Below, in pieces: positions 5,706 to 12,113 of a stretch of DNA of 13,118 nt. Where the stretch lies: NCBI GenBank assembly GCA_029549845.1, contig JAKPIL010000128.1:1-13118 (forward strand). Reading direction: 5' to 3'. The DNA comes from a bacterium. GTDB taxonomy: Bacteria > Patescibacteriota > Saccharimonadia > Saccharimonadales > UBA4665. Below the pieces are notes generated by a model that did no database searches, was not told the origin of the DNA, and saw only the letters and a list, made by a program, of their open reading frames with translations. Made by a program: the position numbers and the translations under genes. The stretch's first letter is position 1, and the number at the start of each line of letters is the position of its first letter.

Positions 5706-6363
5706 TATAAAAGCCGTTATTTTTGACCTAGATGGGACGGTTATAGATACGTTTGAGCATATTGTACAAGCGTTTGAGCTAGTGCTACCGCAGTTTGGTG
5801 TGCAAAAAACGCGCGAAGATATACGCGCGGTCATAGGCAAAACGCTCGAGGAATGTTACCGCGAATTTCTGCCAGAAGCGGTTGCGCATAGTGCGGCCGA
5901 GCTCCACCACGAGACCCAGCAATCACCAGAGATGTATGAGCTTATAACGGTCTATGAACACCTCCGGCAGGCGGTAGATACACTTCATGAGCAGCAGTGC
6001 AAGGTAGCCGTCTTGACCAATCGAAGTCGCCGTTCAGTGGACCTCATATTTGCACACACTGGCCTTACCGATACATTCGATGCGGTTGTAACGGCAGACG
6101 AAAGTGGTGCGCCAAAGCCAGATTCGGCTGGCGTGCTGATGCTCGCGGGACTCCTTGATACAGGAGCACGCGAAATGGTTATGGTCGGCGATACATCTAT
6201 AGACGTCGTGACCGCTCGGCGTGCCGGTATGGCAGGAAGTGTTGGGTTGACGCATGGCTTTGGTTTGCGGCGTGAGCTCGAAGCGGCAGGGGCAGATTAC
6301 GTCATAGATTCACTCGCGGAACTGCCGAGCATAGTAGAAAGGCTGAATAATGGCAAAGATTAA
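5695..6363 (+). CDS. HAD-family phosphatase 2 of three (Gph/PGP-like)
   Basis: A 222-residue paralogue of the preceding gene with the same domain order. Motif I FDLDGT (Asp11, Asp13), motif II VLTNR (Thr108), motif III Lys141 in APKPDS, and motif IV VGDTSID (Asp166, Asp170) are intact. The C-terminal block is GLTHGFGLRRELEAAGADYVIDSL. The cap region (about residues 18-90) aligns loosely with HAD 1 (VIGKTLEECYREFLPEA against LLGQTIHETYPQLVPEE), pointing to duplication. The ATG at 5695 is chosen over an earlier in-frame start at 5635 because AGAGGG (5683-5688) is spaced 6 nt before it and the protein then begins at the usual place. It overlaps HAD 1 by 11 nt. Confidence 0.9.
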   Translation: MGNNIKAVIFDLDGTVIDTFEHIVQAFELVLPQFGVQKTREDIRAVIGKTLEECYREFLPEAVAHSAAELHHETQQSPEMYELITVYEHLRQAVDTLHEQQCKVAVLTNRSRRSVDLIFAHTGLTDTFDAVVTADESGAPKPDSAGVLMLAGLLDTGAREMVMVGDTSIDVVTARRAGMAGSVGLTHGFGLRRELEAAGADYVIDSLAELPSIVERLNNGKD

Positions 6364-6985
6364 AGCCATACTTTTTGACCTGGATGGGACGCTGCGTGAT
6401 ACGAAAGATATCATCATAGATGCGTATATGCATGCGGTGGAGGTGCATAATGGGCGACGACCGAGTTTGCAGGAGCTGCAGCCACATATCCATCATCATT
6501 CTGAGGTGTATAAAGCGCTTTCGGCGCACGTTGCGTATGAGCCATGGCTCGAAACGTACCGTACAAAACTCAGCACCGCCTGGATGGAAGCGCCGTTTTT
6601 TGAGCATGCCGAACAGGTTTTACAGGAGCTAAAAATGGCGGGCTACCGGCTGGCAGTAGTGACCTCGGCCGAGTATGATAGGACCATTGAGTACCTGAGC
6701 TACCGAGAGGTTGACCACTATTTTGAGGTGGTCGTAGCTATGCGCGAGGGGTTCCGGCCAAAGCCGGAGCCAGACATGATGCTCGACGCAATGCAGCAGC
6801 TTGGCTGTGCGCCCCAAGAAACAATCACCATAGGCGATATGATTACCGATGTGCAGGCGGCTCACGCAGCCGGTATACAGATAGTGGGGATTACGCACGG
6901 TTTTGCGTCTCGGCGCGAGCTGGAAGATGCCGGGGCAGACTACCTCATAGACAGGCTGGCCGACTTTCCCGATATACTCGCGTAG
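6350..6985 (+). CDS. HAD-family phosphatase 3 of three (divergent cap)
   Basis: A 211-residue third HAD hydrolase. Motif I is FDLDGT (Asp10, Asp12), motif II VVTSAE (Thr105), motif III Lys138 in RPKPEP, and motif IV IGDMITD (Asp163, Asp167). The C-terminus GITHGFASRRELEDAGADYLID is the same as in its neighbours. The cap differs: it is shorter, has a His-rich turn (QPHIHHHSE, 44-52), and lacks the paralogues' 'IGxTxxExY' segment, so substrate preference has probably diverged. The ATG at 6350 lies 14 nt inside HAD 2, with AAAGG (6338-6342) as ribosome-binding site. The stop TAG (6983-6985) lies in the loop of a dyad just before the next promoter. Confidence 0.9.
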   Translation: MAKIKAILFDLDGTLRDTKDIIIDAYMHAVEVHNGRRPSLQELQPHIHHHSEVYKALSAHVAYEPWLETYRTKLSTAWMEAPFFEHAEQVLQELKMAGYRLAVVTSAEYDRTIEYLSYREVDHYFEVVVAMREGFRPKPEPDMMLDAMQQLGCAPQETITIGDMITDVQAAHAAGIQIVGITHGFASRRELEDAGADYLIDRLADFPDILA

Positions 6986-6997
6986 CGAGAGTATACT
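6973..6997 (+). promoter_or_regulatory. Dyad and leaderless -10 upstream of the CapA-like gene
   Basis: TATACT (6992-6997) lies 6 nt before the ATG at 7004, with no Shine-Dalgarno. TATACTC (6973-6979) and GAGTATA (6989-6995) form a perfect inverted repeat whose right arm includes most of the -10; CTCGC (6977-6981) and GCGAG (6985-6989) can pair instead. The dyad also covers the HAD 3 stop codon. Operator function is possible but unproven. Confidence 0.5.
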
Positions 6998-7003
6998 AAG
7001 TAT

Positions 7004-8233
7004 ATGTACAGCGTGGCAGGGCGGCGGTATGGGCATTCGCGAGTAATTTTGGCGAGTGTGTTGCTGCTGTGTTTTGGGGTTGTGGCCTGCGCGGTGGCAT
7101 ATACCGCTCTTTCGAAAAAAACCACTCCGGTAGCAGCGCGAAGCACGCAAAAGGTACCGGCGGCCAAGCCCCATGCGGTGTCTGCCTCGTCGAATATGCT
7201 CTTTTTTGGCAATGTGTACTTTAGTCGGTATATAAATGACTGGTCCATGGCGAGCCCGCTAAAGTTTGCCTATCCGTTTTCACGCCTGAACGAGTTTGAT
7301 CGCACCAAGTACGATGCGTGGATTGCCGGGCTGGAGTGCCCAACGGTAGCAGGCTTGCAGCAGTCTTCGGCACAGGAAGACGCTACGCTGTCATTCAACT
7401 GTAACCCACAGTATTTGCCCGAGGCTGCCAAATGGTTCACGGCATTTACGTTGGCTAATAACCACACCGATAACCAAGGCGCCGCCGGTTTTACAGAGAC
7501 ACAAAGACATCTTGAGGAAAATAGCATACAGTATTTTGGCCACCCAGACCCACGCGAGCTTGGCGATATATGCGATGTCATAACGGTACCCGCCACAGTA
7601 ACCCTGAGCACTGGGAAGACCAAGAAGGCAAGCTTGCCGGTTGCCCTGTGCGGCTACCACGGCTTTATCCGCAAGCCGCTGCCAGAATCTATTGCCGTCA
7701 TGCAGCGCTATAGTCAGAGTATGCCGGTTATCGCTATGCCGCATGCCGGGAAAGAGTACGTTGCCGCGCCGGATGCACTCAAAACAGAGCTGTACCGCTC
7801 TATGATTGATAGCGGTGCCGATGTGGTGATTGGCGACCACCCGCACTGGGTGCAGACCACAGAAAGCTACAAAGGTCACCTCATAGTCTACTCTATGGGC
7901 AACTTCATTTTTGACCAGCAGCTGCGCCCAGAGATGACCCGCTCGGCTGGTATTAACGTGCTACTTTCGGTTGATGGAGCCAGCGACACGGCGCTAGACA
8001 AATGGACCGCACTTGCGCAAACCTGCAGTGCGTATCACGATGACTGCCTGGCCACGGCCGAGCGTCAAAAGCTCACAAAGCTGCCATTTACCATGAAGTT
8101 TGGCGTGGTAGGCACCGATGACTACGATAAAATCGTAAAACCGGCGTCACCCGAAGTTCAAGCGGGCATATTGCAGCGCATGAACTGGCCACAGACCATG
8201 ACCCAGTTGCAGCCGCCGTACTCATCCCTGTAG
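7004..8233 (+). CDS. CapA-family (PGA-synthesis-like) protein, membrane anchored
   Basis: A 409-residue protein with the metallophosphatase-like fold of CapA/PgsA, found in poly-gamma-glutamate capsule systems and many uncharacterised surface enzymes. RR at 7-8 and a hydrophobic segment (14-36) form a signal anchor; VVAC ending at Cys29 fits a lipobox, so a lipoprotein is possible. The globular domain (from about 64) has LANNHTDNQG (150-159), MPHAGKEY (245-252, the HxGxEY type), GDHPHWVQ (277-284) and YSMGNFIFDQ (296-305), all family hallmarks. The first strand reads FFGNVYFSR where most members have 'GD', so Asn70 replaces a usual Asp. No capB or capC neighbours are present, so capsule synthesis is not supported; a hydrolase outside the membrane is likelier. 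Confidence 0.87.
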   Translation: MYSVAGRRYGHSRVILASVLLLCFGVVACAVAYTALSKKTTPVAARSTQKVPAAKPHAVSASSNMLFFGNVYFSRYINDWSMASPLKFAYPFSRLNEFDRTKYDAWIAGLECPTVAGLQQSSAQEDATLSFNCNPQYLPEAAKWFTAFTLANNHTDNQGAAGFTETQRHLEENSIQYFGHPDPRELGDICDVITVPATVTLSTGKTKKASLPVALCGYHGFIRKPLPESIAVMQRYSQSMPVIAMPHAGKEYVAAPDALKTELYRSMIDSGADVVIGDHPHWVQTTESYKGHLIVYSMGNFIFDQQLRPEMTRSAGINVLLSVDGASDTALDKWTALAQTCSAYHDDCLATAERQKLTKLPFTMKFGVVGTDDYDKIVKPASPEVQAGILQRMNWPQTMTQLQPPYSSL

Positions 8234-8236
8234 AAT
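8207..8236 (+). promoter_or_regulatory. Putative leaderless promoter of yjbR inside the CapA-like 3' end
   Basis: TTGCAG (8207-8212), an 18-nt spacer and TAGAAT (8231-8236) are followed by 7 nt and the ATG at 8244. The -10 contains the stop codon of the upstream gene. There is no Shine-Dalgarno. Confidence 0.5.
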
Positions 8237-8243
8237 ACTTGCT

Positions 8244-8582
8244 ATGACGCACAAAGAAGTTGAAGAATACCTGCTGAGCATGCCAAATAGCTTTCTTGAT
8301 TATCCATTTGGGGAGGGTGTGGCGGTGTATAAGGTGGGCGACGCGGGTCATGCTTCTGCAGGCAAGATGTTTGCACTGATTGCCGAGGGGAAAACTCCGT
8401 TGAACCTGAGTCTCAAGTGTGACCCCCAGCTTGCGGTGGTGCTGCGCGAGAAATACGAAACCGTGCTGCCGGGCTATCACCTCAACAAAAAGCATTGGAA
8501 TACCCTTGTTCTGTCAGGCCAGCTCAGCCCAGATGAAGTGCAGGGTTTTATTCGGCACAGTTACCAGCTGGTGACTGAGTAG
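8244..8582 (+). CDS. MmcQ/YjbR family protein
   Basis: A 112-residue protein with the CyaY-like fold of the MmcQ/YjbR family, sometimes described as DNA-binding, with no established biochemical role. Family sequence runs through its whole length: YPFGEGVAVYKVG (20-32), GKMFALI, LNLSLKCDPQLAVVLREKY, VLPGYHLNKKHWNTLVLSG and the final IRHSYQLV. It is full length, soluble and without signal peptide. It begins 10 nt after the CapA-like stop, has its own -10-like box, and converges on the next gene with only a 28-nt gap, in which no clear terminator is seen. Confidence 0.9.
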   Translation: MTHKEVEEYLLSMPNSFLDYPFGEGVAVYKVGDAGHASAGKMFALIAEGKTPLNLSLKCDPQLAVVLREKYETVLPGYHLNKKHWNTLVLSGQLSPDEVQGFIRHSYQLVTE

Positions 8583-8610
8583 GGGATAGCCCACCGGACC
8601 TACAGGAACA

Positions 8611-9453
8611 TTACGGGCTTGGGGTCGTAGAGGCCGCGGTTGCGCCATTTGCTTGGTTCAAGAGGGTTTTGCCGGCTTTGTAACTATCTGCGAGCACCGT
8701 CCGAAGAGCCTTGCTGTTGGTGCCGTCATATGCCTTTTGTAGGTCCGTAATGTACGTTTGTAGCTGAGAGGCAAGCACCTTCTGAAGAGCGGATTCATAC
8801 GTACTGGTAGCCTTGGCGTTCGCGAGTAGCTTATCGGTGTTTGGGTCTTTTTTGAGGGCTAGCTCTTTTGCGGTAATCTTGACGTTGTGTTTTGCAAGGT
8901 AGGACTTAAGCTGGCTCTGGCTTGTACCGACGCTGAGGTCAATATTGTACGCGAGGTTTTTAGTGGTGTCGGTACCGGCTTGTTGTTCTCCCTGGGTGGC
9001 GATGCGGATTATTTCTTGCTGTTGCTGCACTATGGCTGTGAGGCTGAGCGATGGAGTACTCTTCGAAAATATAGTGACGAACACGAAGGCGATGACGATG
9101 AGCACGGTCACAATCCCGCCGCCGACGAGTAATATGCGCATGGCATTGTTCCCGTTCCCCAGCTTAGATTTTTTGGAATCTACCTGTGGGTTCACGATAA
9201 AATCGTAAGGGTTTTGCGGCATTCCTGGAGTAGGGGAAGTGCCTTCTGGGACGCCAAAGGCGGCCGTACCGGACTGGCCTGCTTGCATAACGGGTTGGGT
9301 TTGAGGTTGCGGCTGGGGCTGCTGCTGGAACTGTGGTTGTACTGGTGGCTGCATGTACGGCTGCGTCTGTACTTGCGGTTGTGGCTGAAGCGGTTGCTGC
9401 GGCTGCGGTGTAACGGGCAATTGCCCATAATTTGGTTCATTCGGATTCATCAT
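8611..9453 (-). CDS. Pro/Gln-rich single-pass membrane protein, unknown function
   Basis: Not recognised as a named family. The 280-residue product has a cytoplasmic N-terminal tail of about 60 residues made almost only of Pro and Gln, a PQNPYDFIVNP motif (79-89), a basic stretch KKSK, one transmembrane helix (about 106-129), and an outer C-terminal domain of about 150 residues, Lys/Gln/Thr-rich and predicted helical (KALRTVLADSYKAGKTLLNQ), ending in a Ser/Thr/Pro tail. The longest frame begins at 9486, but that start lies within a good promoter (TTGACG 9486-9481, 17 nt, TACCAT 9463-9458), so one of the paired ATGs at 9453 or 9450 is real. Architecture resembles small-genome CPR surface proteins. 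A cell-envelope role is inference. Confidence 0.75.
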   Translation of the reverse strand: MMNPNEPNYGQLPVTPQPQQPLQPQPQVQTQPYMQPPVQPQFQQQPQPQPQTQPVMQAGQSGTAAFGVPEGTSPTPGMPQNPYDFIVNPQVDSKKSKLGNGNNAMRILLVGGGIVTVLIVIAFVFVTIFSKSTPSLSLTAIVQQQQEIIRIATQGEQQAGTDTTKNLAYNIDLSVGTSQSQLKSYLAKHNVKITAKELALKKDPNTDKLLANAKATSTYESALQKVLASQLQTYITDLQKAYDGTNSKALRTVLADSYKAGKTLLNQANGATAASTTPSP

Positions 9454-9457
9454 GCTT

Positions 9458-9486
9458 ATGGTACGAATATCTGCTCTGGGCGTCAA
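9458..9486 (-). promoter_or_regulatory. Promoter of the Pro/Gln-rich membrane protein, leaderless
   Basis: On the minus strand TTGACG (9486-9481), a 17-nt spacer and TACCAT (9463-9458) are followed by 4 nt to ATG 9453 or 7 nt to ATG 9450. A start site about 7 nt after the -10 falls on this ATGATG. It lies back to back with the promoter of the + strand gene, the two -35 boxes being 10 nt apart. Confidence 0.6.
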
Positions 9487-9496
9487 GTAAAAAATG

Positions 9497-9525
9497 TTGA
9501 CTAATTCATATAATAGTGCTACAAT
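9497..9525 (+). promoter_or_regulatory. Sigma-A-type promoter of the 9551 gene
   Basis: TTGACT (9497-9502), a 17-nt spacer and TACAAT (9520-9525) are close to consensus and predict a start near 9532, giving a leader of about 19 nt. A second TATACT (9545-9550) abuts the ATG and is too close to serve this start codon. Confidence 0.65.
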
Positions 9526-9550
9526 AGTATTTGTTAATGGATAGTATACT

Positions 9551-10273
9551 ATGGCGACACCAGAACCTAAATTTGATCTATTTGAAATAGCTTATAACAT
9601 ATATGAAAAAGCTAAAACGACGGCTGTTGCGCTTTTTGCGATCGGGGGGATGGCTCTTACGGTGGTGGGAATAGCAGGAAGGCCCTCCAGCGAGCTTACT
9701 CCAGATGAAATCTGGGCTCTACGGCAGCAGGTTGCAACGGACGTCTTGGCTACGCAGCGTACCCCTGAGGAAAGGTTTGCCGGTCAGTTTTTGTCTTCGA
9801 GCGGGTACCTCATCGAGACCAAGGTAGGCGGAGAGGCTATATTAGGATGGCTTAGTGGAAGTGGTGAAGAGAGACCTTTTGTTGGGCAGGACTGCCTAGA
9901 CCGGGAGCGTTCGCCGTATAATATTCTGCCCGGACAAAGTTCCCCCAGGAGGCAATTCCCAGTCGTCATTGGGGGCAGAAATGGATGGTTTTTTGGGTCC
10001 GGCGGAGGTTCCTCTGCTGGAACAACGCCTCCCAAGGCTCGCCTAGTAACCACCGGTGCGAATACGTTCGATGTTGTTCCAAATACGGCCACCGCAGAGT
10101 ATCCTCCACTTACTTTTAGCGTGACAGAAAAAGGAATCGTAAACCCGAGCCCATCTGCCGAGCCTATACTTACGAAGTTAGGTTGTGATGTGAATGGGCT
10201 ACCAATATCCAAAAGCGATGGGTCATGGAGTAGTAGACCCACGTATAGCACAGTCGGCTACGCTGAAGAATAG
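9551..10273 (+). CDS. Hypothetical membrane-anchored protein
   Basis: Not recognised. A 240-residue product with a short amphipathic N-terminus (FDLFEIAYNIYEKAK), one hydrophobic segment (about 23-42) that could be an anchor or uncleaved signal, and an outer portion of about 195 residues. The latter is rich in Gly, Ser, Thr and Pro, with a low-complexity stretch GSGGGSSAGTTPP (149-161) and just two cysteines (115 and 212) that could form a disulfide. SSELTPDEIWALRQQVATDV (46-65) looks helical. The first 100 nt are more AT-rich than neighbouring genes. It is divergent from the Pro/Gln-rich membrane gene and separated by 55 nt from dnaG. The ATG at 9551 has no strong Shine-Dalgarno. A surface function is inference only. 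Confidence 0.7.
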   Translation: MATPEPKFDLFEIAYNIYEKAKTTAVALFAIGGMALTVVGIAGRPSSELTPDEIWALRQQVATDVLATQRTPEERFAGQFLSSSGYLIETKVGGEAILGWLSGSGEERPFVGQDCLDRERSPYNILPGQSSPRRQFPVVIGGRNGWFFGSGGGSSAGTTPPKARLVTTGANTFDVVPNTATAEYPPLTFSVTEKGIVNPSPSAEPILTKLGCDVNGLPISKSDGSWSSRPTYSTVGYAEE

Positions 10274-10294
10274 TTTCCTTCTGAACGCTTTTGC

Positions 10295-10323
10295 TTGCTA
10301 GTTTATACCGCATACTTGATACT
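10295..10323 (+). promoter_or_regulatory. Putative leaderless promoter of dnaG-rpoD
   Basis: TTGCTA (10295-10300), a 17-nt spacer and GATACT (10318-10323) lie 5 nt before ATG 10329 and 8 nt before ATG 10332. No Shine-Dalgarno is present. Other TATACT-like boxes occur at 10304 and 10311. Confidence 0.45.
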
Positions 10324-10328
10324 AACTC

Positions 10329-12113
10329 ATGATGGATGCGAAGGAAGACATACGGGAGAAGCTGGCCATAGAGGACGTCATAGGTGAGTACGTGCAGCTT
10401 AAGCGCGCCGGACGCACCTGGAAGGGACTGAGCCCATTTAGTGCAGAAAAGACGCCGAGTTTTGTGGTAAGTCCAGACAAGCAAATTTGGCACGACTTTT
10501 CATCTGGTCGCGGCGGCGATATATTTAGCTTTATACAGGAAGTAGAAGGGGTCGACTTTAAAGGCGCACTCGAAATTTTGGCGCGCCGTGCAGGCATAGA
10601 CCTCGAGCAGTACCGCCAAATGGGTACAAAGGGTGTGCCTGCGCAAAATAAAGAGCGGCTGTACGAAGCAAACGAGCTTGCGGCGAAGTTTTACCAGACA
10701 CAGTTCAGCAAAAACACAGGCGCACTCGACTACGTTCTGAAGCAGCGGGCGTTTACAAAAGAGACAGCGCTAGCGTGGCGGCTTGGCTACTCGCCAAACA
10801 ACGGCGCAGCGCTACTAGATTTTCTGCATAGCAGAGGTTATAGCGAAAAAGAAGCGCAAATGGCAGGACTGACGAGCAAATCATATCGTGGCGGCCTGCA
10901 GGATATGTTCCGGGGGCGGCTGATGATTCCGCTGTGTGACCCGCAGGGCAGAGTGATTGGCTTTACAGCTCGCTTGCTTGCCGACGAACCAACCGCGCCA
11001 AAGTACATTAATACACCAGGCACGCCACTGTACGATAAAAGCCGCCACATATTTGGCCTACACCTTGCCAAGGAATCCATACGTAAAAATAAATACGTGG
11101 TGCTTGCCGAGGGAAACTTAGACGTCATTCAGAGTCACCAGGCCGGTGTGCGGCAGGTGGTAGCAACGGCCGGGACGGCACTTACTGAGCCGAATCTCAA
11201 GGCGCTCTCTAGGCTCACACACGACATTCGACTGTGTTTCGATGCCGACAAGGCGGGCGTAGCCGCCACCGAACGTGCCATACCCATTGCGGGCAAGGTG
11301 GGCGGCATACAGCTGAGCGTCATTACGATTCCGAGCGGTAAGGACCCAGATGAGCTCATTCGGCAGGATGTGGCAACCTGGCAGCACACCATAGAGCAGC
11401 CGCACTACGCCGTCGACTGGATTATAGAGCGCTATACGGCCATGCTGGACCTTTCGACCGCGCTGGGCAAACGCGAGCTGAGTGATGTGGTGCTGCGCGT
11501 GGTGCGCCAGCTGCCCGACAAAGTTGAGCAAGATCATTATGTCGCGCAGCTGGCGGGCTTGCTGCAGGTGAGCAAAGAAGCCCTTGCAACCAAGCTGGCG
11601 GGGACACTAGACGAAACCGGTCCGGCCCGGCGGCGAGTATCCCAGGTAAAGCTCACCCCTGTTGAAAAGGCCGTCTCAGACAAAGTGAAGACAGAAGAGC
11701 ACCTCATGTCGCTGGCGCTCATGAAGCCAAGTTTGCGAAACGTATTGTACCCGCTCGACCCCGATATGTTCACCGATGACGATGCCCGGCATGCGTTTGA
11801 ATTCCTGGCGGAGCACCCCGACTTTGACGGCAGCGACCAAGACGAGGTGCAACAGATTGCAGAGTATGCTAAAATATTGTCATTAGTCTACGAGACGTTG
11901 TATCAAGATATCGAGCCGCTCGAGTTACGAGCTGAAGCAAATAGATTGCAGGCTGCGCTGATACACCAGTATGTGCGAATGCAAAAACAAACTATCGCGG
12001 CAAAACTGCAGACCGCGACTGCCGAGGAAACCGCCGTGCTACTTGCGCAGGTGCGCGACCTCGACGCTTTATTAGGAACCAACCAAGGAGATACGAGTGG
12101 CGCCCAAGAATGA
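10329..12113 (+). CDS. dnaG: DNA primase DnaG with degenerate zinc-binding domain
   Basis: Synthesises RNA primers for replication. The 594 residues have the normal order. The CHC2-type N-terminal domain is about 1-95. The RNA-polymerase core carries MFRGRLMIPLCD (193-204). The TOPRIM domain has EGNLDVI (Glu261), GTALT, FDADKAG (Asp305, Asp307) and KDPDELI (338-344). A helical C-terminal DnaB-interaction region follows. The zinc module keeps its backbone (PF.AEKTPSFVVSPDKQIWHDF) but all four expected ligands are replaced: Ser35 and Ser38 for Cys and His of 'CPFH', and Asp56 and Ser59 for the two Cys of 'HCFGCG'. It should not bind zinc there. Start is ATG 10329 or the adjacent ATG 10332. It overlaps rpoD by 17 nt, the conserved dnaG-rpoD arrangement. 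Confidence 0.96.
   Translation: MMDAKEDIREKLAIEDVIGEYVQLKRAGRTWKGLSPFSAEKTPSFVVSPDKQIWHDFSSGRGGDIFSFIQEVEGVDFKGALEILARRAGIDLEQYRQMGTKGVPAQNKERLYEANELAAKFYQTQFSKNTGALDYVLKQRAFTKETALAWRLGYSPNNGAALLDFLHSRGYSEKEAQMAGLTSKSYRGGLQDMFRGRLMIPLCDPQGRVIGFTARLLADEPTAPKYINTPGTPLYDKSRHIFGLHLAKESIRKNKYVVLAEGNLDVIQSHQAGVRQVVATAGTALTEPNLKALSRLTHDIRLCFDADKAGVAATERAIPIAGKVGGIQLSVITIPSGKDPDELIRQDVATWQHTIEQPHYAVDWIIERYTAMLDLSTALGKRELSDVVLRVVRQLPDKVEQDHYVAQLAGLLQVSKEALATKLAGTLDETGPARRRVSQVKLTPVEKAVSDKVKTEEHLMSLALMKPSLRNVLYPLDPDMFTDDDARHAFEFLAEHPDFDGSDQDEVQQIAEYAKILSLVYETLYQDIEPLELRAEANRLQAALIHQYVRMQKQTIAAKLQTATAEETAVLLAQVRDLDALLGTNQGDTSGAQE

Noticed and set aside
9300..9440. Tandem-repeat-like CAG/CCA-rich DNA as a possible CRISPR or VNTR
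   Set aside because: It is low-complexity coding sequence for Pro/Gln residues with no fixed repeat unit or spacers.
9454..9486. N-terminal extension of the Pro/Gln-rich membrane protein to ATG 9486
   Set aside because: The added residues are encoded by a near-consensus promoter (TTGACG-17-TACCAT), so the transcript would begin downstream of that ATG.
11877..11906. TTGTCA-18-TATCAA inside dnaG as an internal rpoD promoter
   Set aside because: The -10 matches only four of six consensus bases and lies about 190 nt before rpoD. One weak match of this kind is expected by chance.
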